A DNA stretch of 64,000 bases. It comes from Flavihumibacter solisilvae (GTDB lineage Bacteria; Bacteroidota; Bacteroidia; Chitinophagales; Chitinophagaceae). The translations under genes and the position numbers were made by a program. Below are positions 34,277 to 42,318 of this stretch, piece by piece. The notes beneath the pieces were generated by a model that saw nothing but the letters and a program-made list of their open reading frames with translations, did no database searches and was not told the DNA's origin. How positions within the stretch are numbered: position 1 is the first letter of the stretch; every line of letters begins with the position of its first letter. Location: assembly GCF_000814475.1 (NCBI RefSeq), contig NZ_JSVC01000001.1, positions 248,001 through 312,000 of the forward strand, written 5' to 3'.

Positions 34277-34723
34277 TTATTTATTAATATTTAAGCCGGC
34301 ATTGCCTGTAACCCGCGCCCGGATTGGTCTTACGCAGACTGCAGGTGTTTTGACAGCAGGAACAGGTGCTATTGCCTGGCTGTTCACGCGTACGGCAGTT
34401 TTCGTGCCAGCTGCGGTGTTGTTTGACGCGGCGCTGGATTCAACATTAACGCCGGCATCGATTTTTGTATTATCCAGTTGCTGTTTAACATCTTTTCCCT
34501 TTTCTGTAACTTCCTGGGCCGCCTGTTTTCTGGCTTTCCTGGTACGTTGTTTCGCATTTGTAAGGCTTTCATTTGCCTTGTTAACGGCAGGACTTGCATC
34601 AGCAGAAACAGTTGTTTCACTTTTTAATGCAGCAGATGAAGTAGCGCTTTGTGCGAAACAAACTGCTGTGAACAGGAGGGAAGCAGAAATAAAAAATACT
34701 TTTTTCATGTTAGTTGTTTTCAT
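34277..34723 (-). CDS. Small exported Ala/Thr/Lys-rich protein, unknown function
   Basis: 148 residues from the ATG at 34723; an ATG at 34708 is also possible. The signal peptide KKVFFISASLLFTAVCFA closely resembles that of the barrel protein two genes on. The mature part is a charged helical segment (about 45-85, NKANESLTNAKQRTRKARKQ) that may form a coiled coil, then Ala/Thr/Val-rich sequence. One Cys occurs late (AVCVRPIRA). No known family was recognised. It is the first gene of the TCS2 cluster and lies directly downstream of the 11-bp direct-repeat operator. Confidence 0.6.
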   Translation of the reverse strand: MKTTNMKKVFFISASLLFTAVCFAQSATSSAALKSETTVSADASPAVNKANESLTNAKQRTRKARKQAAQEVTEKGKDVKQQLDNTKIDAGVNVESSAASNNTAAGTKTAVRVNSQAIAPVPAVKTPAVCVRPIRARVTGNAGLNINK

Positions 34724-34779
34724 AAAAGTTGATTGAGTGATTTTCACATGTACATGGTTGTTAAAATCAAAACTAGAAT

Positions 34780-34801
34780 GGCAAGATGAAGGCAGGATGA
34801 A
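34780..34801 (-). promoter_or_regulatory. 11-bp direct repeat, probable TCS2 operator
   Basis: GGCAAGATGAA (34780-34790) is followed at once by GGCAGGATGAA (34791-34801); on the minus strand TTCATCCTGCC then TTCATCTTGCC. Exact 11-bp tandem spacing is typical of OmpR/PhoB-type sites. It lies 56 bp before the first exported-protein gene and 61 bp before dgt on the other strand. Confidence 0.5.
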
Positions 34802-34862
34802 ATTTGAAAATTTCCTGTTCCTTTTGTCTGATTAATTTCACCGCTGCAACTTTGTGAATATG

Positions 34863-36239
34863 ATGAACTGGAACACTTGCTTTTCGCATGGCCGATTCGG
34901 CCAGGGATATATTTCAACGACCCCCCGTACTCCCTACGAGAGGGATTTTGATCGACTGATCTTTTCAGCTGCCTTCCGCAGGTTACAGGACAAGACGCAG
35001 GTATTTCCATTGCCGGGACCCGTACTTGTGCATAACCGCCTTACCCATTCGCTGGAAGTTGCCAGTGTGGGCCGGTCACTGGGAAAGCTGGTAGGAGAGC
35101 AGCTGGTAACGGTTCTTGGTAACGGGCTGAATGAGAACGCAAAACATTTTTACCTCACCGACCTGTCAAGTGTCATTGCCGCCGCCTGCCTGGCACATGA
35201 CATCGGTAATCCTTCCTTCGGACACTCGGGCGAAGCGGCAATTTCCTCGTACTTTATAGAGCAGGCCGATTCGCATTTCGATAAAGTTCCTTTGAAGGAA
35301 TATTTTTCCGCACAGGAATGGCAGGATATTACCCACTTTGAAGGAAATGCCAATGCTTTCCGCATTCTTACACACCACTATGCGAACCGCCAGAAAGGGG
35401 GATACCAGCTCACCTTTTCCACGCTAGCGTCAATTGCCAAGTATCCCTGTGAGTCAGTTGCAACAGATCCCAGTCAACTAAGCAGGAAGAAATATGGTTT
35501 TTTCCAGGCAGAAAAGAGTTCTTTCCGGGAAGTCGCGGAAGCGCTGGGAATGGTGCCGGTTTCTGAAGACCCATTAATTTATAATCGCCATCCGTTTGTG
35601 TACCTCGTTGAAGCGGCTGACGATATCTGTTACCGGGTAATAGACTGGGAGGATGCACACCGGCTGGGTATTATTGATAGTACTACGGCCGTTGGTCTTT
35701 TCACTGCCCTCCTCGAAACTTCCGGTCGGGAGAACCGGGACAGGATCCGGGCGACTTTAGACGACCTGTCCGGCGATCCGCGTGAACAGTTGGCTTATCT
35801 CCGCGCCAAATGCATCAACTTCCTTGCTTTAAGCTGTGTGGATGCGTTTATAGAGAACAGGGATTCCATTCTTACAGGTACCTATAACCGATCCCTGATC
35901 GATTCGCTGGACACTGCTGCTGCGAAGGCCCTGGAAGAAATAAACCAGGTGACGATTCGCAGGATCTACAACCATGCAACAGTGGTAAAGATCGAGCTGG
36001 CGGGCTACGAGGTGATGAATGCCCTATTGGAGTCTTTCATTCCGGCCGTACTGCATGCCAGGCCATCCCACCGCGAAAAGAAGATACTAAAACTGCTGCC
36101 GGCACAATTCCATGGACAGGAAGACTCGGCGTATGTAAAGGTTCTTGCGGTGATTGATTTTATTTCAGGAATGACTGACTCCTACGCAATGGAATTATAT
36201 AAAAACCTTCGGGGGATTTCATTGCCAACTCACACCTGA
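34863..36239 (+). CDS. dgt: Deoxyguanosinetriphosphate triphosphohydrolase (dGTPase-like)
   Basis: 458 residues from the ATG at 34863 (ATG 34860 and GTG 34854 are in frame). HD-domain metal ligands appear in order: HNRLTHSLEVASVGR, HDIGNPSFGHSGE and the later VEAADDICYRVID. TPRTPYERDFDRLIFSAAFRRLQDKTQVF is the family N-terminal signature. It hydrolyses dGTP (or other dNTPs) to the nucleoside plus triphosphate. A -7-like CAACTTTG (34847-34854) ends 5-8 bp before the likely start. The opposite-strand TCS2 unit shares the promoter region. Confidence 0.93.
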   Translation: MNWNTCFSHGRFGQGYISTTPRTPYERDFDRLIFSAAFRRLQDKTQVFPLPGPVLVHNRLTHSLEVASVGRSLGKLVGEQLVTVLGNGLNENAKHFYLTDLSSVIAAACLAHDIGNPSFGHSGEAAISSYFIEQADSHFDKVPLKEYFSAQEWQDITHFEGNANAFRILTHHYANRQKGGYQLTFSTLASIAKYPCESVATDPSQLSRKKYGFFQAEKSSFREVAEALGMVPVSEDPLIYNRHPFVYLVEAADDICYRVIDWEDAHRLGIIDSTTAVGLFTALLETSGRENRDRIRATLDDLSGDPREQLAYLRAKCINFLALSCVDAFIENRDSILTGTYNRSLIDSLDTAAAKALEEINQVTIRRIYNHATVVKIELAGYEVMNALLESFIPAVLHARPSHREKKILKLLPAQFHGQEDSAYVKVLAVIDFISGMTDSYAMELYKNLRGISLPTHT

Positions 36240-36255
36240 GTTGGCTTTACTCTGT

Positions 36256-36834
36256 TCACCTGTAGTACAGGTTTTTTTCAATTTCTTCTTTCACCGGGTC
36301 CGGCACAAGAAACCGGATGTCTTTCCCATTCCTGATCATATTCCGGATAAATGTGGCCGAAATATCCAGCATCGGTGCTTCTACAATGGTCATATTGGGT
36401 AGGGGGGCTTCCGTACCCGATTCAACCGGGAACCCTGGCCTGGGGTAAACGTAAAAGTTATACTTCTCAGCCAGCCTCCCGGCATTCTTCCATTTAGAGA
36501 AATTCTGGAGTCCATCACTCCCCAGGATCACAGAAAAACTATGCTGCGGAAACTTTTCTTCCAGGTAGGTGAGGGTGTCGATTGTATAGGAGGGGCGGGG
36601 AAGGTGGAATTCTATGTCCGATGCCCGCAGGTTGGGCATATTGTCTATTGCCAGTTTCACCAGGTGAAGACGGTCGTATTCATTAAGTAATGCCGCGGCA
36701 GGCTTGAATGGGTTTTGCGGAGACACTACAAACCACACCTGCTGGAGGTCGGTGTTGGTCGCAATAAAATTGGCTATGATACAATGTCCGGTGTGTATAG
36801 GGTTAAATGACCCGAAGTATAGGCCGATTTTCAT
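36256..36834 (-). CDS. nadD: Nicotinate-nucleotide adenylyltransferase
   Basis: 192 residues. GLYFGSFNPIHTGHCIIA at the N terminus carries the (H/T)xGH nucleotidyltransferase motif, VVSPQNPFK is the substrate loop and ISATFIRNMI the C-terminal signature. It adenylates nicotinate mononucleotide to deamido-NAD. nadA, for an earlier step of the same de novo pathway, is 6 kb away at 42382-43398. Convergent with dgt, 16 bp between stops. Confidence 0.95.
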   Translation of the reverse strand: MKIGLYFGSFNPIHTGHCIIANFIATNTDLQQVWFVVSPQNPFKPAAALLNEYDRLHLVKLAIDNMPNLRASDIEFHLPRPSYTIDTLTYLEEKFPQHSFSVILGSDGLQNFSKWKNAGRLAEKYNFYVYPRPGFPVESGTEAPLPNMTIVEAPMLDISATFIRNMIRNGKDIRFLVPDPVKEEIEKNLYYR

Positions 36835-36874
36835 GCATTCAATTTAACTGGCGGAAGGGGATCACACAAAAAAA

Positions 36875-36894
36875 AAGAGGTCAGGCGACCTCTT
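36875..36894 (-). terminator. Terminator overlapping the last codons of feoA
   Basis: Eight-bp stem AAGAGGTC (36875-36882) / GACCTCTT (36887-36894) with a 4-nt loop. On the minus strand it runs into a T run from 36876 down. The stem covers the final Glu-Glu-Val-Ala codons and the stop of feoA, so coding and termination share the same bases. Confidence 0.75.
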
Positions 36895-37138
36895 CAACAA
36901 AAATATTCCTGGCCTCATCCAACCTGAGGCTAAGGTTATATCCTGACACGGTGATAGCAATCGGATCACCAAGGGGTGCTTTTTGCTCAACCCTTACGTG
37001 CTCGCCGGGCACACAGCCCATCTCCATAAGCTTCAGGAAGATCTCATTATTCTCAAAGCTTTTAATCACAACAACGCGGCCGATTCCGATATCCGATAAA
37101 CGTTTCATCATAACTGCCTCAAAACTATGCTGCTCCAT
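36881..37138 (-). CDS. feoA: Ferrous iron transport protein A
   Basis: 85 residues from the ATG at 37138 (MEQHSFEAVMMKRLSDIGIG); later ATGs at 37111/37108 are possible. The SH3-like fold of FeoA is seen in KLMEMGCVPGEHVRVEQKAPLGDPIAI and GYNLSLRLDEARNIFVEE. It is a cytosolic partner of FeoB. Here it is a separate gene facing ybeY, not next to the feoB at the start of the window. A TAGTTTTG -7 element at 37172-37179 would drive it from inside the ybeY 5' coding sequence. Confidence 0.9.
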   Translation of the reverse strand: MEQHSFEAVMMKRLSDIGIGRVVVIKSFENNEIFLKLMEMGCVPGEHVRVEQKAPLGDPIAITVSGYNLSLRLDEARNIFVEEVA

Positions 37139-37166
37139 TAAGAATGTTTTACGATTTTTGGAAATG

Positions 37167-37610
37167 ATGCACAAAACTACCGATAATATCCAGTTTCATT
37201 ATCTTAAAAAGGACTTTCCCTTCACCCGCCGGGGTGAGTGCAAACAATTCATCCGCGGTATGTTCAGGAAGGAAAAGGTTCCTTTTGAATCCCTCAGTTA
37301 CATCTTTTGTAGCGACGAATACCTACTGGAGATCAACCGTGCACACCTGGACCACGATTACTATACTGATATTATCACCTTCGACCTTTCCGAACCCGGG
37401 GCACCTACGACCGGTGAGGTATATATAAGTATTGACCGGGTAAAAGATAACGCCAGGGACCACAACGAAACATTCGCCCGCGAACTCCACCGGGTAATCT
37501 TCCATGGCGTTCTGCACCTCTGTGGCTTTGGCGACAAGACAGCGCGGGAGGAGAAGATTATGCGCCAAAAAGAGGACTTCTATTTAGATAAATACTTTGG
37601 TAGCAAATAA
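37167..37610 (+). CDS. ybeY: Endoribonuclease YbeY (rRNA maturation factor)
   Basis: 147 residues from the ATG at 37167 (ATG at 37164 also possible; the frame remains open far upstream without homology). The UPF0054 core is visible: FCSDEYLLEINRAHLDHDYYTDIITFDLS and RELHRVIFHGVLHLCGFGD. The metal motif reads H-x3-H-x5-D, with Asp in place of the third His of most bacteria; this substitution appears to be common in Bacteroidota YbeY. It acts in 16S rRNA 3' processing and ribosome quality control. Divergent from feoA with overlapping promoter space. Confidence 0.92.
   Translation: MHKTTDNIQFHYLKKDFPFTRRGECKQFIRGMFRKEKVPFESLSYIFCSDEYLLEINRAHLDHDYYTDIITFDLSEPGAPTTGEVYISIDRVKDNARDHNETFARELHRVIFHGVLHLCGFGDKTAREEKIMRQKEDFYLDKYFGSK
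37172..37179 (-). promoter_or_regulatory. -7 promoter element of feoA inside ybeY
   Basis: TAGTTTTG on the minus strand (TAnnTTTG), 33 bp upstream of the feoA ATG, within ybeY codons 2-5. No Fur box was recognised. Confidence 0.35.
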
Positions 37611-37920
37611 AACCAGGCAACTTAAAGCTCTTAAACCGCGCAACTCACCCTTTCTTCATTTTTTGAATCAGCTTTTTCTTTCTTTTTCACCGGCTTTTTC
37701 CCTTTTCAAAAGTCCACAACTGTTGCAGCCGGAAGATACACGGAAGGAACACGGAAGGACACCGTAGTATTTCCTTAGCTAATCCCTACCTACACCCTAG
37801 TTACTTTTCTTAATACCTTACAAAGTAATGAGTTAGGGAAAATCCGCTGTTTCACTCCAAATCTCCCTGTAACTATCTCCTTTTAGGTTTTTCTTTTACC
37901 CTTTTACTCTTCATCTTTCC
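37611..37920. other. Pyrimidine-rich intergenic stretch before parS
   Basis: No gene is seen. The plus strand is strongly C/T-rich at about 37640-37720 and 37870-37920. An exact tandem 11-bp repeat, ACACGGAAGGA, lies at 37738-37748 and 37749-37759. The stretch leads into two parS-like palindromes and mnmG. Confidence 0.6.
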
Positions 37921-37936
37921 TGTTCCACGTGGAACA
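37921..37936. other. parS site 1 (ParB/Spo0J binding site)
   Basis: TGTTCCACGTGGAACA is a perfect 16-bp palindrome and differs from the consensus parS TGTTTCACGTGAAACA only at the symmetrical positions 5 and 12. The chromosomal ParB-CTP clamp loads at such sites near the origin. A further partial copy, TTCCACG, follows at 37938-37944. Confidence 0.85.
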
Positions 37937-37970
37937 TTCCACGTCGTTAATAGAACCCTAACACAGTTCG

Positions 37971-37986
37971 TGTTCCACGTGAAACA
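37971..37986. other. parS site 2 (ParB/Spo0J binding site)
   Basis: TGTTCCACGTGAAACA matches the consensus parS at 15 of 16 positions. It starts exactly 50 bp after site 1 and ends 3 bp before the mnmG -7 element, so it lies in the promoter spacer. Confidence 0.9.
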
Positions 37987-37989
37987 CCG

Positions 37990-37997
37990 TAATTTTG
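37990..37997 (+). promoter_or_regulatory. -7 promoter element of mnmG
   Basis: TAATTTTG (TAnnTTTG) lies 17 bp before the mnmG ATG. The expected -33 region falls on the left arm of parS site 2. Confidence 0.5.
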
Positions 37998-38014
37998 CCT
38001 CTCAAATAATCAGG

Positions 38015-39883
38015 ATGTTTCCAGTTTACGATGTAATTGTTGTCGGTGCAGGTCACGCAGGATGTGAAGCCTCGGCCGCTGCAGCTAATATGGGCAGTAA
38101 GGTTCTGTTGGTGACAATGAATATGCAAACCATCGCCCAAATGAGCTGTAACCCAGCGATGGGAGGTATAGCCAAAGGCCAGATTGTCCGGGAAATTGAT
38201 GCCCTCGGTGGATACTCAGGTATTGTCACTGATCGTAGTATGCTCCAGTTCCGCATGCTTAACCGGTCCAAAGGACCTGCGATGTGGAGCCCCCGCGCAC
38301 AGAACGACAGGATGTTATTTGCGGCAACCTGGAGGGAAATGCTCGAACAGACCGGGAACGTAGACTTTTACCAGGACATGGTAAAGGGCCTTATCATAAA
38401 AGATGGCAGGGCTGCGGGTGTGGTTACCGGGCTGGGGCATGAAATTAGTTCCCGTGCAGTGGTCGTTACCAGCGGGACTTTCCTGAACGGCGTTATCCAT
38501 ATAGGTGAGAAGAAATTCGGAGGTGGCAGGGTAGCAGAGAAGGCGGCATCCGGGATCACCGAACAGCTCGTTGAACTGGGGTTTGAAGCAGACCGCCTTA
38601 AGACCGGCACACCTCCGCGCGTCGACGGAAGGAGCCTGGACTACTCTAAAATGGAAGAGCAACCGGGTGATGATACAATTGTGGGCTTCTCCTACCTCGA
38701 CGTTCCCACAATCCGCGCTGAACAGCAAAGGAGTTGTCATATTACCTATACCAACCAGAAAACCCATGATCTCCTGAAGACCGGGTTCGACAGGAGTCCC
38801 ATGTACACAGGGAGAATCGAAGGCGTCGGACCAAGATATTGCCCGAGCATCGAGGACAAGATCAACCGGTTCGCCGACCGGGAAAGACACCAGATTTTTG
38901 TTGAACCCGAAGGCTGGAATACAGTCGAAATCTATGTGAATGGGTTCTCCACATCCCTGCCTGATGATGTTCAATACAAAGCACTTGTAAGCATCCCGGG
39001 GTTTGAGAACGCCCGGATGTTCCGACCCGGCTATGCCATTGAATATGATTATTTCCCCCCTACACAATTGAATTATTCCCTCGAAACCAAACTGATCGGG
39101 AACCTGTTCTTCGCCGGTCAGATCAACGGAACAACCGGGTACGAAGAAGCAGCATGCCAGGGACTAATGGCTGGAATCAATGCTCACCTCAAAGTGAAGG
39201 AACTGGAACCATTTATTCTTGGAAGAAGCGAGGCCTATATTGGTGTATTGATCGATGACCTCATCAGCAAGGGTACAGAAGAACCCTACAGGATGTTTAC
39301 CAGCCGGGCTGAATTCAGAACCCTGCTAAGGCAGGATAATGCTGATATCCGTCTTACAGAAAAGAGCTACCGGATGGGACTTGCAAGCCAGGAAAGAATG
39401 GATAAGGTAATTGCCAAGAAGGAGGGAACGAGTGCAATCCGGAAAATCCTGCAGGACTTCTCCATCGATCCGGCAGAAATTAATGGTTACCTGGAATCCA
39501 GGCAATCTGCACCTCTCCAACAAAAACAAAGGGCTGCCCAACTTTTGCTGCGACCCAACCTGGAACTGACTGAGATCCTGGATGCCCTGCCTTCACTTAA
39601 AGAAGCAGTGTCCGTTTATCCTTCATCAGCTTTGGAACAGGCCGAGATCCAGCTTAAGTATGATGTCTATATCGAGAAGGAAAAGGAGTTGGTTGACAGG
39701 ATGAACAAAATGGAAACTCTTGAAATACCAGATACGTTTGATTACACCAAGGTTTCTGCTATCAGTAATGAAGCAAGGGAAAAACTGAAGAAAATCCGCC
39801 CGCGTACCCTCGGCCAGGCAAGCAGGATCAGTGGCATCAATCCTAGTGATGTCCAGATCCTCATGGTGTACATGGGCAGGTAA
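38015..39883 (+). CDS. mnmG: tRNA U34 carboxymethylaminomethyl-modifying enzyme MnmG (GidA)
   Basis: 622 residues from the ATG at 38015; an in-frame GTG at 37970 lies inside parS site 2 and is rejected. The FAD-binding VVGAGHAGCEASAAAA is at residues 9-24, with CNPAMGGIAKGQIVREIDALGG, the KTGTPPRVDG motif, GRIEGVGPRYCPSIEDK and the C-terminal helical domain for MnmE/tRNA contact. With MnmE it installs cmnm5U34 on tRNAs. In many bacteria mnmG adjoins the replication origin or parAB; here it adjoins two parS sites. Confidence 0.97.
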   Translation: MFPVYDVIVVGAGHAGCEASAAAANMGSKVLLVTMNMQTIAQMSCNPAMGGIAKGQIVREIDALGGYSGIVTDRSMLQFRMLNRSKGPAMWSPRAQNDRMLFAATWREMLEQTGNVDFYQDMVKGLIIKDGRAAGVVTGLGHEISSRAVVVTSGTFLNGVIHIGEKKFGGGRVAEKAASGITEQLVELGFEADRLKTGTPPRVDGRSLDYSKMEEQPGDDTIVGFSYLDVPTIRAEQQRSCHITYTNQKTHDLLKTGFDRSPMYTGRIEGVGPRYCPSIEDKINRFADRERHQIFVEPEGWNTVEIYVNGFSTSLPDDVQYKALVSIPGFENARMFRPGYAIEYDYFPPTQLNYSLETKLIGNLFFAGQINGTTGYEEAACQGLMAGINAHLKVKELEPFILGRSEAYIGVLIDDLISKGTEEPYRMFTSRAEFRTLLRQDNADIRLTEKSYRMGLASQERMDKVIAKKEGTSAIRKILQDFSIDPAEINGYLESRQSAPLQQKQRAAQLLLRPNLELTEILDALPSLKEAVSVYPSSALEQAEIQLKYDVYIEKEKELVDRMNKMETLEIPDTFDYTKVSAISNEAREKLKKIRPRTLGQASRISGINPSDVQILMVYMGR

Positions 39884-39906
39884 AAACCGGGATCACCGTA
39901 CACCAC

Positions 39907-41004
39907 CTATTTACTGTCCGGGAAATACTGATCCACCAGTTCCAGGTAGGGAGTAGGCAAGTGGTGAAGGAAAATATTTTTTCCATCGAACGGATGCTTT
40001 CGAAAGTAAGCCGAATCGTTTTGCAGGATCACCGGATTTCCGGCGGTCATGTATTGCATTGTCTTCGCGTACACCGGCTCCCGAAATTGCGGGAGCACTT
40101 TCTTAACCCTTCCGAATAAAAGGTGCCCAAGCGTTTTTCTGTATCGCTTTTCTGCTTTCACTGTCGCACGATCAAGCTTGCGGTATTTCGATCTCAGGAA
40201 TACCCGGACTAACCAGGGTTGCTTTTTCAAAGCCTTGTCAATATTCATAAATGGATTCACTTCGTTCATGTCATTAACCGTCTGAATGGTGAATGGCGTT
40301 TCGGGAACCCAATCTGCATTGTTGACAATACGGTGCGACCAGTAACCCCTGGATATAAAATCAAAGTCACAGGCATAGTAAATATTGCCGGTCTTAGGGG
40401 CTGCACTGCAATAAGTTTTGAATTGTATGTCTTGCGGAATTCCAGGTTCATATTCGAGATAGGAACGGGTCAAAAAAGCGAGTGCACCGCCTTGGCTGTG
40501 ACCGCAAATGAGAAAAGATTTCATCCCATCCTTATATGCTTCGAGAAGCTTCTCTTTTATTGACGGAGCCAGGTGAGCAAGAGCCGTCGCCCAACCCACA
40601 TGCACAGCCGCTTTTTCATCAGCTGCGAGTTTGTAATTAAAAACTGTGGAATCATTTAGTTGCAACTTTCCTGTAGCCGGAATCATTGCCGCATAAAAAT
40701 TTGCCAACCAGCTGGTAGCATTGTTTATCGTTCCCCTGAGAACTATAATTCCTGTACCGTCATTTCTTTTCCAGAAATCCCACTGGTTCCGGAATCCCAT
40801 TTCAGGAGATGAATACTCCAAATCATATCCTGCCGGGATAATAAATGTTTTCTTACCTGTTACATCGAAAACCCTGTTCTGGTAATCGATGAGCGCCATC
40901 AGGTCCCCATATTCGCTGGCATCAAAACCGGGCTTCAGGGTTTGTGCCCCCGCTGTTTGAATCAGGGAAAATAAAAAAGCAAACAGGCTGAATATCCTAG
41001 TCAT
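39907..41004 (-). CDS. Exported lipase-like alpha/beta hydrolase (class 3 lipase fold)
   Basis: 365 residues. Signal peptide about 1-20 (MTRIFSLFAFLFSLIQTAGA). IIVLRGTINNATSWLANFYA precedes the nucleophile elbow GHSQGG (catalytic Ser near 170), matching lipase family 3. The Asp in NNADWVPETPF and a later His (HHLPTPYLELV) are candidates for the triad. It probably acts in the periplasm or outside on lipids or esters; the substrate is unknown. The stop is 23 bp from the convergent mnmG stop. Confidence 0.85.
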   Translation of the reverse strand: MTRIFSLFAFLFSLIQTAGAQTLKPGFDASEYGDLMALIDYQNRVFDVTGKKTFIIPAGYDLEYSSPEMGFRNQWDFWKRNDGTGIIVLRGTINNATSWLANFYAAMIPATGKLQLNDSTVFNYKLAADEKAAVHVGWATALAHLAPSIKEKLLEAYKDGMKSFLICGHSQGGALAFLTRSYLEYEPGIPQDIQFKTYCSAAPKTGNIYYACDFDFISRGYWSHRIVNNADWVPETPFTIQTVNDMNEVNPFMNIDKALKKQPWLVRVFLRSKYRKLDRATVKAEKRYRKTLGHLLFGRVKKVLPQFREPVYAKTMQYMTAGNPVILQNDSAYFRKHPFDGKNIFLHHLPTPYLELVDQYFPDSK

Positions 41005-41063
41005 ATTTACTATTTTTTAAATATAATTAAGATCAGTCTGTTTGCTCTACTGATATCAGTACT

Positions 41064-42209
41064 TTAGGAAGCACTCACATTCCCGGTCGACACCGTCATA
41101 ACCGGAATGCGTTTTTTGATCAGCTTTTCAATATCGCGCACATAAGCCTTTTCTTCACTATCGCAGAATGAAATAGCTGTACCTTCTGCACCCGCACGAC
41201 CAGTCCTGCCAATACGGTGAACATACGTCTCGGGAACATTGGGAATTTCGTAGTTGATGACAAACGCAAGCGCGTCGATATCTATACCACGGGCTGCAAT
41301 ATCAGTTGCTACCAACACCCTGATCTTTCCTTCCTTGAAATTACCTAAAGCCTGCTGTCTGGCCCCCTGTGATTTATCACCATGAATGGCCGCCGCCGGT
41401 ACCCCGGACTTAACCAAAAATTTGGCGATCTTATCGGCGCCATACTTTGTCCTTGTGAAAACAAGTGCAGTCCTGATTTTACGTTGCTGGAGGATTTCAA
41501 GCAACAAAAATCTCTTTTCTTCCTTCGACGCAAAATATAACTCCTGGCTGATCAGTTCGGCCGTAGACGAAACAGGGTTCACCGCAATACTTTCAGGAGC
41601 ATGCAGGATCTGGTCAGCAAGCTTCCTGATCTCTGGCGGCATTGTTGCGGAAAAAAACAGTGATTGTCTTTTTGCCGGGATTAGTTTTAAAACCTTTTTC
41701 ACGTCGTGAATAAAACCCATATCGAGCATCCGGTCCGCTTCATCAAGAACGAAGTAACGGAGATCACTAAACGAAATCAGGTTCTGTGATGCAAGATCAA
41801 GCAATCTTCCAGGAGTCGCTATAAGAATATCAACACCTTTTTGAAGCGCCTGCACCTGAGGTACCTGTGACACACCACCAAAAATGGTGATGCTGCGGAA
41901 TCCAAGATAATTCCCATAACTACGGAAACTTTCTTCCACCTGGATGGCCAGTTCCCTCGTTGGAGTTAAAACAAGAACTTTAATACCGGCTTGTCCTTTA
42001 CCGGACAATTTATCTTCCTGGAGAAGTTGTAATACAGGTATTGCAAAGCCTGCTGTTTTTCCTGTACCGGTCTGCGCACAGGCAAGCAGATCTTTTCGTG
42101 AAAGTACAAGAGGTATGGATTGCTCCTGGATCGGAGTGGGCCGGCTATAACCGGCATCAGTAAGCGCCCTCAAAATAGGTTCGCTCACCATTAATTGTGA
42201 GAAACTCAA
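41064..42209 (-). CDS. DEAD-box RNA helicase, RhlE-like
   Basis: 381 residues. Q motif (YSRPTPIQEQSIP), Walker A ACAQTGTGKTAGF near residue 45, PTRELAIQ, VLDEADRMLDMGF near 155, FSATMPPEI, and HRIGRTGRAG at about 335. The protein ends soon after the second RecA domain and lacks the basic C-terminal tail of most RhlE proteins. Role in ribosome assembly or RNA decay inferred from the family. A perfect 12-bp hairpin lies about 110 bp upstream. Confidence 0.93.
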   Translation of the reverse strand: MSFSQLMVSEPILRALTDAGYSRPTPIQEQSIPLVLSRKDLLACAQTGTGKTAGFAIPVLQLLQEDKLSGKGQAGIKVLVLTPTRELAIQVEESFRSYGNYLGFRSITIFGGVSQVPQVQALQKGVDILIATPGRLLDLASQNLISFSDLRYFVLDEADRMLDMGFIHDVKKVLKLIPAKRQSLFFSATMPPEIRKLADQILHAPESIAVNPVSSTAELISQELYFASKEEKRFLLLEILQQRKIRTALVFTRTKYGADKIAKFLVKSGVPAAAIHGDKSQGARQQALGNFKEGKIRVLVATDIAARGIDIDALAFVINYEIPNVPETYVHRIGRTGRAGAEGTAISFCDSEEKAYVRDIEKLIKKRIPVMTVSTGNVSAS

Positions 42210-42318
42210 AACAAAAAATATTTAGTTTAAAAAAACGGTAAGGCTAACAGAAATGAACCGGTTACTTTACCCGCCTTACAAATGAACCAGTGTGGAACGA
42301 AGACAATTCGAAAACAAC

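Noticed and set aside
36807-37163. N-terminal extension of YbeY
   Set aside because: It lies antisense to feoA and nadD and has no YbeY homology; normal family length is obtained from 37167.
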